In this document: in pieces, positions 1 through 10,118 of the stretch
How positions within the stretch are numbered: position 1 is the first letter of the stretch
How the letters are laid out: every line of letters starts with the position of its first letter
Assembly: GCA_009930305.1 (NCBI GenBank)
Contig: RZYM01000009.1
Span: forward strand, 1 to 64,000
Length of the DNA stretch: 64,000 nt
Reading direction: 5' to 3'
From: Bacteroidia bacterium
GTDB taxonomy: Bacteria > Bacteroidota > Bacteroidia > Bacteroidales > Paludibacteraceae
The notes under the pieces: model-generated
Told to the model about the DNA's origin: nothing
Databases searched by the model: none
The model's input: the letters and a program-made list of their open reading frames with translations, nothing else
Program-made: the position numbers and the translations under genes

Positions 1-1
1 C

Positions 2-3000
2 ACAGGAGATGCAGATGTATGTCAAAACGGAACCTTAACCTTAACCGGTTCAGGTGCAGCTGATCTTAGCTGGAATGGTGGCGCATACGGAGCAGTAACA
101 ACATATGACGTAACAACTACAACATCAGGTACACAAGATATCAAATTAAAGGTAAGAGATGCCAACTTATGTGAGAGTGCAGAAGTGACAAAGACAATCA
201 CAGTTAATGAATTACCTACAGTATCAATAGTATCTCAAACAGATAATATTAATTGTGATGCTCCATATACAGGTCAATTTGAATTACAAGGTTCAAATGG
301 TACTATGCCTTATATTTATTGGGTAGATGGAGTTGATAATGGAAGCAAAACATTATATGACAACATTCAATCGACAAATTCTATATCGTACGTAGTAGAC
401 GACAATGGATGTAAATCGGATGATATAACAGTAGAAATACACGATAACTCTCTACCAATAACAGTAGATTTCACAGCCACAGCAAGCAATGGCGGAAATT
501 ATTGCGAAGGAACCGGTGGAGTAGATATCACAGTTAGTGCAACACAATTAAATGTAACATACACATTATTTAAGGACAATGTAGCGGTGAACAGCCTTGC
601 AGGAACAGAAAGTCCTATCACCTTTAGTAGTAATGAAGAAGGTAGTTATAAAGTAGAAGCAACCTCAACCGGTAACTGTAAGAGAGATATGAATAATGCG
701 CTAATTACTGTTACCGAGTATGCACGTCCGGTAGTACTTTCAGTAGAGCCGTCACCTATACCTACCTGTGCAGAAGAGGAGTTAACCTTCACAGCAAGTT
801 CAGATATGACCGGAGTAAGTTATATATGGACATACGCAGGTTATACAGCAACCGAGATAGATGATAAGTTGATTATCGATCCAACAGTAGGTGGAGTAAC
901 ATACTCAGGAACAGTTAAAGCGATGAAAGATGCTTGCGAATCGGTGGCTGATTTTCCTTATTCATATAGTGTTGCGCTTAAACCTGTGTTAAGTATTGTT
1001 CTATCTAATCCAAGCACAGGCGGATTACTTACATCACCTGCAACAATAACTTGTACAGATCCTATCGTTAGAGCAACCTTATCAGGAGGTTATCGTTATG
1101 AGTGGTTAGATACGCATCAAGTTAATCCAGTTCGCGATTTAACAGCAGCAAATATCTATAATGTCATGGCATTTGATATTAATGGATGTCCTTCAGATAT
1201 ATCAACGGTAGAGATTATTTCAGATCAAGATAAACCAAAAGATTTGTTAATCACTCCAAGTATATTGGATGCAACATTGACTTGTTTAAATCAAACAATG
1301 ACATTAACCGCATCATCAAGTACTCCTAATGTTACATACTTATGGAATGATGATTTACAAAGTACTACAGCAACAATCAATGTAACTAAATCTCGTATAT
1401 ATCAAGTCACCGTAATTGGTCAGAATGGCTGTACAGAGAATGTAGATATCTTAGTATCTCAGAATAAGATTTTGCCACAGTTAAGTGTCAGTTCAACATC
1501 AGACAAATTGACATGTACAACTACTAGCATTCAACTAACAGGAGTAATAGCAAATGAATCGGAAGTTGGAACACCAATAGTTTATGAGTGGTTAGATGAT
1601 CCTAACTTACCTCAATCACGTACTATTACTATTCAAGGAACATATTCTTTGCGGGCAACAGCTGCTAACGGATGTATATCAGAATCATCAATGCAGATTA
1701 CCGAAGATAAAGTTTTACCAAAAGTATGGATAGAATTATTGACAGATACACTTACATGTAATCATCCAAGCATATTATTAACAGCTAAGAGTGATGTGCC
1801 GGTAACATACGAATGGGATGATTTATCAGTTGGTGATACATATACAGCTACCGAAGCTCGTATCTATACAGTCAAAGGAACAGCATTGAATGGTTGTGAA
1901 GCACAAAATGACACAACACTTCAAGATGCAACAGCATCACCTAATATTGAGATTACTGCTGATTCTCCAGTTGTAACATGTAAGTCAGTTATACTTACAG
2001 CCACCGGAGGTGTAATATATGAGTGGTCAGACGGAAGTACAAGTTCTACATTAGAGATTACAGATGGAGGCAATTATTCTGTAGAAGGAACTAATCGTTA
2101 TGGTTGTACGTCAACAGCACAAATCAGTATGACTGAAGATAAGACTAATCCGACAGTAAGTCTTACTCCTACAAGAGGAACCTTAACATGTACTGATCCT
2201 GCACTTACAGTTACAAGTGTTGGTACACCGGCAACAGTAAGTTATATGTGGAATGACGGAGTTAATACAGCAACTCGTACAATAACCATCAAGGGTACTT
2301 ACACGGTAACAGTTACCAATCCTGATAATGAATGTACTCGAACAGCATCATTAGTTGTAAGTGAGAATAAAGCCAAACCGATGTTGGAGATAGTTGATTT
2401 ACCACAAGTATGTTTACCTGCCGAGATTGATTTGTCAGATGCTATAGGTTCAAATACCATAGCCGACAATATAGCATATTATGAAGATGAACTCCTTACT
2501 AAACCAATTATAGACACAAGGATTACCGTCAGCAGTCAGCAGCTTTATTATGCTCAAGGTATTAGTGTAAATAATAGTGGTTGTGTTGGAGATGCAGAGC
2601 CAATAGCTATTAATATTAAAGCAATGACTACAAAGCCTGTAGTTAATAATTACGATGAATGTACACGTAAAGGTTCTAAATCCTTAACAGAGCTTGTTAC
2701 ATTGCCGTATCAGACATTACGTTTCTATGATACAGAAGTAGGTGGTCAGCCACGCTCTACCATTATTGATGCATCACAGAGTAACACAACAACATCATAT
2801 TGGGTTAGTGATGCGCATGCAGGCTTATGCGAAAGTGAGCGAACAGAGATAGTTGTTCATATAGAAGGAGAGATAGATTACGATTTAACATCATCATCAG
2901 ACAAAGTATTAGCAGGTAAAGACGAAGTAACAATCACAGCTACAGCAACGTCTGAGTCGGCCGCTACCAATAGTTATAATTGGAAGATTAATGGAGTATC

Positions 3001-3358
3001 AGTTGAAGAATCATCAGATACATACACTGAATATCCATACGTCAATACTGTTTACGAATTAAGTGCAAGCGGACGTTGTAATACCGTTGTTAAATCAGTA
3101 TCAGTAGAAGCTAAATGGCAAACAGCAATCACTCCAGAAAACAATGGTAAGAATGATGTTTTTGCTAAAGGTTATCATATAACAGTGTTTAACCGTTATA
3201 GTGAAAAAGTATTTGAAGGAGACGATGGTTGGGACGGAATTGTTGATAGCAAGTTTGCTAAGAAGGGTATTGTCGCAGAACCTGGAGTATATTACTATTA
3301 CATTAATTTGCCTAATGGAACAGTCCAAAGGGCAACTATTGAAGTGGTTAAATTTTAA
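2..3358 (+). CDS. Large secreted Ig-like repeat protein with T9SS type B sorting domain (5' end outside window)
   Basis: The reading frame is open from base 2, so the true start lies upstream and about 1118 residues are visible. Most of the protein is Ig/PKD-like beta repeats rich in Thr, Ser and Val. From about 1052 to 2400 there are six related units of 70-81 residues, each with a TC near its start, a central Y-x-W, and a cysteine (usually NGC) near its end, which suggests one disulfide per unit. After these comes an Ig-like module of the CHU_C-associated kind (about 2630-2870). The last 80 residues (TPENNGKNDVF, then FNRYSEKVFEG, then GVYYYYI) match the gliding-motility-associated/type B C-terminal domain that sends proteins through T9SS to the cell surface. 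A second type B cargo, an OmpA/PD40 protein and a SprF-like protein follow. Probable role: surface adhesin or filament; the ligand cannot be inferred. Confidence 0.88.
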   Translation, partial: TGDADVCQNGTLTLTGSGAADLSWNGGAYGAVTTYDVTTTTSGTQDIKLKVRDANLCESAEVTKTITVNELPTVSIVSQTDNINCDAPYTGQFELQGSNGTMPYIYWVDGVDNGSKTLYDNIQSTNSISYVVDDNGCKSDDITVEIHDNSLPITVDFTATASNGGNYCEGTGGVDITVSATQLNVTYTLFKDNVAVNSLAGTESPITFSSNEEGSYKVEATSTGNCKRDMNNALITVTEYARPVVLSVEPSPIPTCAEEELTFTASSDMTGVSYIWTYAGYTATEIDDKLIIDPTVGGVTYSGTVKAMKDACESVADFPYSYSVALKPVLSIVLSNPSTGGLLTSPATITCTDPIVRATLSGGYRYEWLDTHQVNPVRDLTAANIYNVMAFDINGCPSDISTVEIISDQDKPKDLLITPSILDATLTCLNQTMTLTASSSTPNVTYLWNDDLQSTTATINVTKSRIYQVTVIGQNGCTENVDILVSQNKILPQLSVSSTSDKLTCTTTSIQLTGVIANESEVGTPIVYEWLDDPNLPQSRTITIQGTYSLRATAANGCISESSMQITEDKVLPKVWIELLTDTLTCNHPSILLTAKSDVPVTYEWDDLSVGDTYTATEARIYTVKGTALNGCEAQNDTTLQDATASPNIEITADSPVVTCKSVILTATGGVIYEWSDGSTSSTLEITDGGNYSVEGTNRYGCTSTAQISMTEDKTNPTVSLTPTRGTLTCTDPALTVTSVGTPATVSYMWNDGVNTATRTITIKGTYTVTVTNPDNECTRTASLVVSENKAKPMLEIVDLPQVCLPAEIDLSDAIGSNTIADNIAYYEDELLTKPIIDTRITVSSQQLYYAQGISVNNSGCVGDAEPIAINIKAMTTKPVVNNYDECTRKGSKSLTELVTLPYQTLRFYDTEVGGQPRSTIIDASQSNTTTSYWVSDAHAGLCESERTEIVVHIEGEIDYDLTSSSDKVLAGKDEVTITATATSESAATNSYNWKINGVSVEESSDTYTEYPYVNTVYELSASGRCNTVVKSVSVEAKWQTAITPENNGKNDVFAKGYHITVFNRYSEKVFEGDDGWDGIVDSKFAKKGIVAEPGVYYYYINLPNGTVQRATIEVVKF

Positions 3359-3389
3359 AATAAAACTAAACCTTAAAAATATTTTGATT

Positions 3390-6300
3390 ATGAGAACTGA
3401 ATTTGAAAGAAAAAGAATAGTATTATCATTACTATTCTTGATTTTATTATCAATTATTCCTCAAATGATGTATGCTGCATACAAAATATCAGTATACAGC
3501 GTAGCATTAGGAACTGAAGTTCAAACTGAATTTACGGGAGATACAGATGAGAAATCTTGTATCGTAACAATACCTAATTATTCGGGTAATTTAGCCGATT
3601 ATAAATACTGGGTAGGGAATGGTAATTTTGAGATTAATAGATCCGAAAACTTTTATTTAAATAAGAGTAATTCGGAATTTGGTTCTGTTTCAGGTTCTGA
3701 TTATCTGACTTCATGTCCTTCCGGTATATTCTCAGTGAAAATTTATACAAATAGTGGAGATAAAAATTACTATCCACATAATTTGACTTCTATATCTTTA
3801 GATTGTATAACACAGTCAAAGGGAAGTGCAATACCTGCTAATACATATATCTTTTTTGATAATTCAAATACTAATTTCTCGGAAGTGTGGCTTTCTGTAC
3901 CTTCTGAATCTTTGAATGGTAATTCAAGTTCAATTGAACAAGGAAATTACGTACGAAGCAATGATAAGTGGTATCAAATGATTCATGAATCAGGTAATAT
4001 TTGGTCAGCAGAAATTACTCAAGCATCAGGATATGGAAGAATGAGCTTTTGGAATAGCAATGGTTCTGATGCTGATGATGTTTGGATTAATGTTCTTGCG
4101 TTTCAGGCTCCATATACATCGGGACAAAATTTATATACACCTACAGCAGTTTCTTGCTATAGTACAGGAAGACAATCTACCGTATATTATAAAGGTTCAT
4201 GGTCAGTCATAAATTCGCTAAAAATATCAGGCTCTGTAAGTGAGTTTGAAATAGGTAGTTCTGTAACTAATATTGTTTTAACAGCAAGTTCCATAGGATA
4301 TACAGGTACATACAAATGGGAGTATCAAGATATGGTTGGAACAGAATGGAAAACATTAGCTGAAACCACAGCATCAACATACATTTTATCAGGAACTTCT
4401 TTACCTGCATCAACAACTTTTTATAGAGTGACACAAGAAGGTGTTACAAGTAATGAATGGAAAATATCAGTTTTAAGAAATTGCGGTGATGATGGTAATA
4501 GTCAAGGTAAAAATATATTCAGAATAGATTTTGGAACATTACCATCTTTAAAAGGATCTGATTCGCGTCGTAGCGAAACAGGAATGGCACCGGCATATAC
4601 ATATCAGTCTTACGGTAAAAAAATTAATGATGGATATTATGCAGTTGTTACGACACCATATTATTGCGGATGCGGTGATGGCAATAATATGACAGAGGAA
4701 GTGGATGCGTGTGAAGGTAATAATATGTGGTTCCGTAGCGATTTGCGCGATCATACAATCAATAATATCTCTGATGTAGGACCATTTGGCGCAATGCTTA
4801 TGATTAATTATAGTACTGATCCATTAAAAAATATAGCTTATGAGCGAGAATTGACTACTGAAGAAACTAAATTGTTTGTGAATGGTTCTCAACTGACATT
4901 TGCTGCATGGTTTGCTTCAGCTGCAAAGCAATCATCAGGAGGTAATATTAGTATGAAAATTCGCATACAATACAAAGCAGATGAACTCTCTGCATGGACA
5001 ACAATGTCAGAAGTTGAAACAAAGGTACAATATGAGGAAAATTGGAAACGTAGCTATGCTGCAATGGATATTACAGGAAGCACAGGTTTATATAGAATGC
5101 AAATCGAAAATTATGCTGCAGGTGGTACAGGAAATGATGTTTTGATAGATGATATTAGCCTTGATTTATGTGTTCCGACTTTCCCTGTAGAGTTTTACGA
5201 TGCTCAAAAAGGCTCATATACCAGCACAAAAATTGATAGCATGACCCAACAATTACCGGTTCGCATAGAGAAAAAAGATTTTGGTGTAGGTGAAAATCCT
5301 TGTGTATTCCTATTAGAAGTAGATACAACATTGACAGATGGCTCTGTCGGTAAATATAAATATGTGTCAGAAATGCATTTATCCGGTGATGCAATACATT
5401 ATGAAGATGAATTTCTTGGAAGTCAATTATTCACAACGATTCCGGATACGATTCATTTACAGGTATTGGTATGTTCTTCTGATAATTGTACAAACCCTAC
5501 CAAATTCCAACAATTGGTTGACCAATTAGAAAATGGTCAAATATATCCTTTGTATGATATGGAGCATCTATTTTCGAGTAACTATTTAGAATATATAATA
5601 GATTGCAAGGCTGACCCAACAATAAAATTTGAGCCTGATTTATCAGAAACAGATGTTTGTGAGTCAGGAATTTTCCCAAATATAAAACTTGATTTTGACT
5701 ACTTTAGTCCTGACGTTTATTACACATTGTTAGAAGACGGAAATCCTGTTATAGGGGCCACTGATATTGCAATTCCTGCAGCAGACGTAAGCAATAAAAC
5801 AACCACTATTAATCTTGATGATTTAAAAACAGCAGGTTCTATAAATACTAGTGTAGGTACACATATATTTTCAGTAATAATTTATGAACAATATTTGGGA
5901 AACAAAGTTTGTGAACGCAATGCTGCCAGTACATTGTCTTTATCAATTAAATCTGAACCTACTTTTGAAGCAATAACAACTCCGGAGGAGATATGTAAAG
6001 GATATTCAAAACAAATACAAGTAACAACCCAAAATACAGATAGCTATTTATGGCAAGTATCAAAATCTGTTACTCCTGTAACATGGGAAGATGCAGATGG
6101 AGAAAACGATAAATCTACATATAGTATACCAACTACGGCCGAAGACGGATGGCAATATCGTGTGCTATTGTCGAATTCTTATTGTGATCCAGTTAGTAGT
6201 AATATAGTTACATTGAGTGTATCACAATGCGAAAAAGTAATTTTAACTCAATCGATTGACAATAATCAGCCATGTAAAAATGATGAGATAGTATTTACTT

Positions 6301-7850
6301 TGAATTTAAATAATGGTGGTACGACAGATGCTGATGTTGAAGTTTCTTTAGTAGGGATTCCGCAAGGTTTAGAGTTTGTTAAAGCAGAACCATCTGCAGA
6401 ATTTGATATAAATACATTATTATGGGATGCAGGTGAAATTATTATTGGTAATCAGTCAAATCTTAATTTAACATTTAAAGTAATAGGAGAAGGTGGTGAA
6501 ACATCTATAGATTCTGCTTACATCTCTACATTAGGTGCACAAACATGGACTTCTTATGATGATCAATCGGATAATGAAATGAAAGATGCAGATGCTATAA
6601 CTATTAAAGCACAATCGGCTATACCATCTCTTGATGATTATCAAGAATGTCCCGAAGAAGGTTTGCTATATTTGGAAGATCTTGTTATGACTGATAAAAC
6701 TAATTTACAGTGGTTTGATGAAAATCAGCAAATAACAACTGTAAATTCAATTGACAAATCAGAACCCAATAATTATTCGTTCTACGTCAAAAATTCAGAA
6801 CCCGGAAAATGTCAGAGTGAGATGTCAGATGTTTTAAATATTGAAGTGATGGAATTTTCAGAAAAACCTAGTGTTTTAGATTATAATGAATGTCCTATTG
6901 AAGGAACCAAATCTGTTGAGACATTAGTAACATCAGATAAATCTTCTTTAAAATGGTTTGACGAAAATAAAATTTTGCTGGGTGCAACTCCGTCTTTTGA
7001 TATGTTGCAAAAAGATTCTTTGACTTATTATTTAACTAATAAAGAAGTTGGAGAATGTGAAAGCGATACAGCTCAAATTAATATAGTTGTCAGGGGACGT
7101 GCGCAAAAAACAGATATTGAAACATCAAATTTGGAGGAGTGTCTTGGAAAATCTGTTACTTTGACTGCATCCTCTGCTTTGGTTACAGATAACCCGCAAT
7201 TTACTTGGTATGCGAATTCTGAATTAACAGAACTGCTAGGTTCTGGAGCAGAATATAATACAATAGTAGAAGCAGAACCAACAACCTATTATGTAACTGT
7301 TCAAAATATTGAGTATTGCGAAAATAATCCGAATGATGCGGCAGAAAGTATTGTTAGCGTTAAAACCGCAGTAGCATCAGTGTCTTTAACTCCTGAATCA
7401 GAAGAAATAACATTGGGTAATTCAACAGAGAAAGAACTAGTTGTAGAACCAGTTGATGCTGTATATAATGCAGTCTGGACGGCTAATGGCAGTGCTTTTG
7501 ATCCAAGTAATTTCCCAACGAAACCATATAAAGATGTTATTTATAGTGTTTTTGTGACCGATGAATGTGAAACATCTATAAAGGTTGATGCAAAAACAAC
7601 AGTTTTGTGGCCAACAGTTATAACTCCAAATCCAAAAGACGGTTTTAATGATGATTTTTTAGTTGATTTAGATGAACATTTTGCTATTATAATATTTGAT
7701 AGATACGGGAATAAAGTATATGAAGGGGATAATGGTTGGCCTAATAGTGCAGCATCTATTAAGATGCCGGGAGTCTATTATTACCAAGTAACATTGCCGG
7801 ATGAAACAATCAAAAAAGGAACAGTCGAAATATTTAAGGCTAAAAAATAA
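3390..7850 (+). CDS. Giant secreted multidomain protein with T9SS type B sorting domain
   Basis: A 1486-residue protein. I chose the ATG at 3390 because it begins a clear signal peptide (MRTEFERKRIVLSLLFLILL, cleaved near YAA); the frame is open further upstream but that part overlaps the preceding gene. Visible parts: an N-terminal beta-rich region, a Cys-rich patch (YYCGCGDGNN) followed by a jelly-roll-like stretch ending in DDISLDLC (about 400-590), a DUF11-like beta domain (about 950-1065), two CHU_C-associated Ig-like modules with the pattern Y-x-E-C, LVT, WFDEN (about 1072-1238), a further Ig-like unit, and a type B sorting domain in the last 80 residues (TPNPKDGFNDDF, FDRYGNKVYEG, GVYYYQVTLP). 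It shares the sorting domain and an Ig-like module with the upstream gene, 31 bp away, and is probably co-transcribed with the OmpA and SprF-like genes. Likely a surface-displayed adhesin or binding protein; substrate unknown. Confidence 0.88.
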   Translation: MRTEFERKRIVLSLLFLILLSIIPQMMYAAYKISVYSVALGTEVQTEFTGDTDEKSCIVTIPNYSGNLADYKYWVGNGNFEINRSENFYLNKSNSEFGSVSGSDYLTSCPSGIFSVKIYTNSGDKNYYPHNLTSISLDCITQSKGSAIPANTYIFFDNSNTNFSEVWLSVPSESLNGNSSSIEQGNYVRSNDKWYQMIHESGNIWSAEITQASGYGRMSFWNSNGSDADDVWINVLAFQAPYTSGQNLYTPTAVSCYSTGRQSTVYYKGSWSVINSLKISGSVSEFEIGSSVTNIVLTASSIGYTGTYKWEYQDMVGTEWKTLAETTASTYILSGTSLPASTTFYRVTQEGVTSNEWKISVLRNCGDDGNSQGKNIFRIDFGTLPSLKGSDSRRSETGMAPAYTYQSYGKKINDGYYAVVTTPYYCGCGDGNNMTEEVDACEGNNMWFRSDLRDHTINNISDVGPFGAMLMINYSTDPLKNIAYERELTTEETKLFVNGSQLTFAAWFASAAKQSSGGNISMKIRIQYKADELSAWTTMSEVETKVQYEENWKRSYAAMDITGSTGLYRMQIENYAAGGTGNDVLIDDISLDLCVPTFPVEFYDAQKGSYTSTKIDSMTQQLPVRIEKKDFGVGENPCVFLLEVDTTLTDGSVGKYKYVSEMHLSGDAIHYEDEFLGSQLFTTIPDTIHLQVLVCSSDNCTNPTKFQQLVDQLENGQIYPLYDMEHLFSSNYLEYIIDCKADPTIKFEPDLSETDVCESGIFPNIKLDFDYFSPDVYYTLLEDGNPVIGATDIAIPAADVSNKTTTINLDDLKTAGSINTSVGTHIFSVIIYEQYLGNKVCERNAASTLSLSIKSEPTFEAITTPEEICKGYSKQIQVTTQNTDSYLWQVSKSVTPVTWEDADGENDKSTYSIPTTAEDGWQYRVLLSNSYCDPVSSNIVTLSVSQCEKVILTQSIDNNQPCKNDEIVFTLNLNNGGTTDADVEVSLVGIPQGLEFVKAEPSAEFDINTLLWDAGEIIIGNQSNLNLTFKVIGEGGETSIDSAYISTLGAQTWTSYDDQSDNEMKDADAITIKAQSAIPSLDDYQECPEEGLLYLEDLVMTDKTNLQWFDENQQITTVNSIDKSEPNNYSFYVKNSEPGKCQSEMSDVLNIEVMEFSEKPSVLDYNECPIEGTKSVETLVTSDKSSLKWFDENKILLGATPSFDMLQKDSLTYYLTNKEVGECESDTAQINIVVRGRAQKTDIETSNLEECLGKSVTLTASSALVTDNPQFTWYANSELTELLGSGAEYNTIVEAEPTTYYVTVQNIEYCENNPNDAAESIVSVKTAVASVSLTPESEEITLGNSTEKELVVEPVDAVYNAVWTANGSAFDPSNFPTKPYKDVIYSVFVTDECETSIKVDAKTTVLWPTVITPNPKDGFNDDFLVDLDEHFAIIIFDRYGNKVYEGDNGWPNSAASIKMPGVYYYQVTLPDETIKKGTVEIFKAKK

Positions 7851-7870
7851 GTCATTTACATTCAAGTTTT

Positions 7871-9181
7871 ATGAATAAACTATTATTGTCGTGTATAATG
7901 TTAGCGAGTCCTTTACTGCTTCAAGCGGGTATAAGCAGTAAATACTCTGAAGGTTACGAGTTTACGAAGTCTCAGATTAGTCAAGACCGCGATGCTAACA
8001 TGTCTTTGTATAAAGATGGAAGTGTCATATATGTAAGAGATGGCAAAGTATATGTAAGTACAATAGATACTGCTAATGGTGATTTTAGTGATGCTAAGTT
8101 ATGTGCCGACTTTGAATTATTAAGTATTAACGGTACTGTGGCTTACGATTTAAAGCGTAATAGGATATACTATAGTCAATATAACGAATCACGCAAGGGT
8201 GATTATTTATATGAGAGTATAGCAGATGAGAATGGTAAATGGCAACCAGGTACTCGCTTACGTGTTCAAGGAACAAATAAAGAACGCACCTCTGTTAATT
8301 TTGTTCAGAGTGCAGGTTGGAATTATCGTAAACCATATCTATCAGGTTTTTATAATCCGGTAATGTCTTCGAATTATGATCGTATATATTTTTCTTCAAT
8401 TATGGAAGGCGGTAAAGGCGGTCGTGATATATATTATGTAGATATGGAAGATGAGACACAGCGTATATGGTCATTACCTCAAGCTTTATCAATGCTAAAT
8501 AGCGAGAGTGATGATGATTACGCATATATAAACGGAGAGGGGTTGATGTATTTTTCGTCAAAGAGAAGCGGCACAACATCTATCTATATGTCAAAGAATC
8601 AAAATGATACATGGACAGACCCTGAATTGATGCCGTATCCATATAACGAAGAAAATAGCTATAATATGTTATTGCATGATTCGACTCCGATGCTAATTTC
8701 TGAACGTTCAGGTGCAAGTAATATATACCTATACAATAAAGTAAAAGAACCCGAAGTTATCCCAGAGGTTGTACCTGAACCCAAACCCAAATTGGAACCA
8801 AAACCAGCTCCAACATACGAAGAAAAGAAACGTCAATTCTATTGGGTATTCTTTTTGTTTGATTTCGATAAAGACATATTGGGTGATAAGTTCAAATCAG
8901 AGTTAGATAGATTAGCAGCCGAAATGCGCGAATTCCCAGATGCTCGTTTTGAAATAACAGGCTATACAGATAGTCGCGGAACAGTTCGTTATAATGATGA
9001 GCTATCACAGCGCAGAGCAGATACGATTAAAAAAATGTTGATGTCTAAAGGCTTTAAAGACCAAGATTTAGTTTCAATAGGTTGGGGCGAACGTCGTTTG
9101 CAAGTACTCAATGCTCAAACAGAAGATGAACATGCTCAAAATAGAAGGGTAGAAGTACGAATAATAATGGATAAAAAATAA
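7871..9181 (+). CDS. OmpA-family protein with PD40/WD40-like beta-propeller repeats
   Basis: 436 residues. A signal peptide (LLLSCIMLASPLLLQAG) is followed by beta-propeller-like segments typical of PD40 repeats (SSNYDRIYFSS, INGEGLMYFSSKRSG, TPMLISERSGASNIYLYN), a Pro/Glu/Lys-rich linker (about 292-320), and a C-terminal OmpA peptidoglycan-binding domain from about residue 330 (FDFDKD, TGYTDSRG, NDELSQRRA, NRRVEVRI). The OmpA domain should bind peptidoglycan while the rest sits in the periplasm or at the outer membrane. The architecture resembles PorE/SprE-associated proteins and the OmpA partners often coded beside SprF. Its stop overlaps the next gene's start (TAATG), so translation is probably coupled. 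Likely function: anchoring the T9SS cargo and SprF-like barrel of this locus to the cell wall. Confidence 0.85.
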   Translation: MNKLLLSCIMLASPLLLQAGISSKYSEGYEFTKSQISQDRDANMSLYKDGSVIYVRDGKVYVSTIDTANGDFSDAKLCADFELLSINGTVAYDLKRNRIYYSQYNESRKGDYLYESIADENGKWQPGTRLRVQGTNKERTSVNFVQSAGWNYRKPYLSGFYNPVMSSNYDRIYFSSIMEGGKGGRDIYYVDMEDETQRIWSLPQALSMLNSESDDDYAYINGEGLMYFSSKRSGTTSIYMSKNQNDTWTDPELMPYPYNEENSYNMLLHDSTPMLISERSGASNIYLYNKVKEPEVIPEVVPEPKPKLEPKPAPTYEEKKRQFYWVFFLFDFDKDILGDKFKSELDRLAAEMREFPDARFEITGYTDSRGTVRYNDELSQRRADTIKKMLMSKGFKDQDLVSIGWGERRLQVLNAQTEDEHAQNRRVEVRIIMDKK

Positions 9182-10089
9182 TGGATATGAAAAAGAGCCT
9201 AATATTAACAATTTGTATGATACTTAATGCAGTGGTTGCAATGAGTCAGACCGATTTTGTATTGTCCGAGCAATTGTTTTCCCGCATATCCATAAATCCG
9301 GCAGGAACAGGAAATAGTGAGAACGTTAACATTTTTTCATTAAGTCGTTTTCAATATGTAGGTATGGAAGGTGCTCCTTTTACTACTATGCTCAATGTTC
9401 AGACATATTTTGACAAAGCTTCTTCTGGAATCGGCTTAAGTTTTTCTTACGACCAAAGTGGAGTAGCATATAATCAGATACAGGCCAAGGCTGTATATGC
9501 ATATCATTTGAATTTTGGTAATCAGAATATTATGTCCTTTGGAATAGGTTTAGGAGTTTACAATAAGCTATTTGATCCTACCAAACATATTATAGAAGAT
9601 GAAACAGAGATAGGTGAAAGTTTCCCTAGTGAAGTACAAAACAACACAGATTTTGATGCATCATTCGGTATAGAATACACAAATAAATACTTGTTAGTTG
9701 GTGCATCAATAACTCATATACCAGGATTTTTCTATAAATCGAGCACATTAACATCAGTACCTAATTATTATGCTTATATTCGCGGTCTGATTCCATGTGG
9801 TAAGAAATTCAAGTTAGCACCAGCAGCAGCCTATTATTTCACAGGTCAGTTTCATGTGGTAGATGTAAGTTTAACAGGTTTTATAAGCGATTATGTATGG
9901 ATAGGCTTGGGCTATAGAACAGAAACAACCGGGTATGCAATGTTTGGATTTGAGTGGAATTGGTTAAGAATAGGTTATTCATGTGATTTTAATTTTGGTA
10001 AGTTGAGCAACATAGCATGGACAAGTCACGAAGTTATGTTATCATTCAGCATTCCGACAAAGAAAAAAGGTTCAGAGTGGAAAGATTAA
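9181..10089 (+). CDS. PorP/SprF family type IX secretion outer-membrane protein
   Basis: 302 residues with a signal peptide (KKSLILTICMILNAVVAMSQ) and then the family landmark near the mature N-terminus (LFSRISINPAGTG), followed by alternating amphipathic beta strands with aromatic girdles, as in an outer-membrane barrel. The SprF/PorP family is required for secretion or attachment of type B cargo, the known example being SprF for SprB of Flavobacterium johnsoniae. The gene overlaps the OmpA/PD40 gene by one base and lies downstream of two type B cargo genes, so it is probably the dedicated partner of these two proteins. A start at 9187 is also possible and would shorten the product by two residues only. 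Confidence 0.9.
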   Translation: MDMKKSLILTICMILNAVVAMSQTDFVLSEQLFSRISINPAGTGNSENVNIFSLSRFQYVGMEGAPFTTMLNVQTYFDKASSGIGLSFSYDQSGVAYNQIQAKAVYAYHLNFGNQNIMSFGIGLGVYNKLFDPTKHIIEDETEIGESFPSEVQNNTDFDASFGIEYTNKYLLVGASITHIPGFFYKSSTLTSVPNYYAYIRGLIPCGKKFKLAPAAAYYFTGQFHVVDVSLTGFISDYVWIGLGYRTETTGYAMFGFEWNWLRIGYSCDFNFGKLSNIAWTSHEVMLSFSIPTKKKGSEWKD

Positions 10090-10118
10090 GTTTCTGAAAT
10101 AGATTAAAATTAAAATAA

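Noticed and set aside
3201-3389. Longer start for the second T9SS cargo gene at 3201
   Set aside because: It would overlap the preceding gene's conserved sorting domain and put 63 residues before the signal peptide; ATG 3390 begins the signal peptide.
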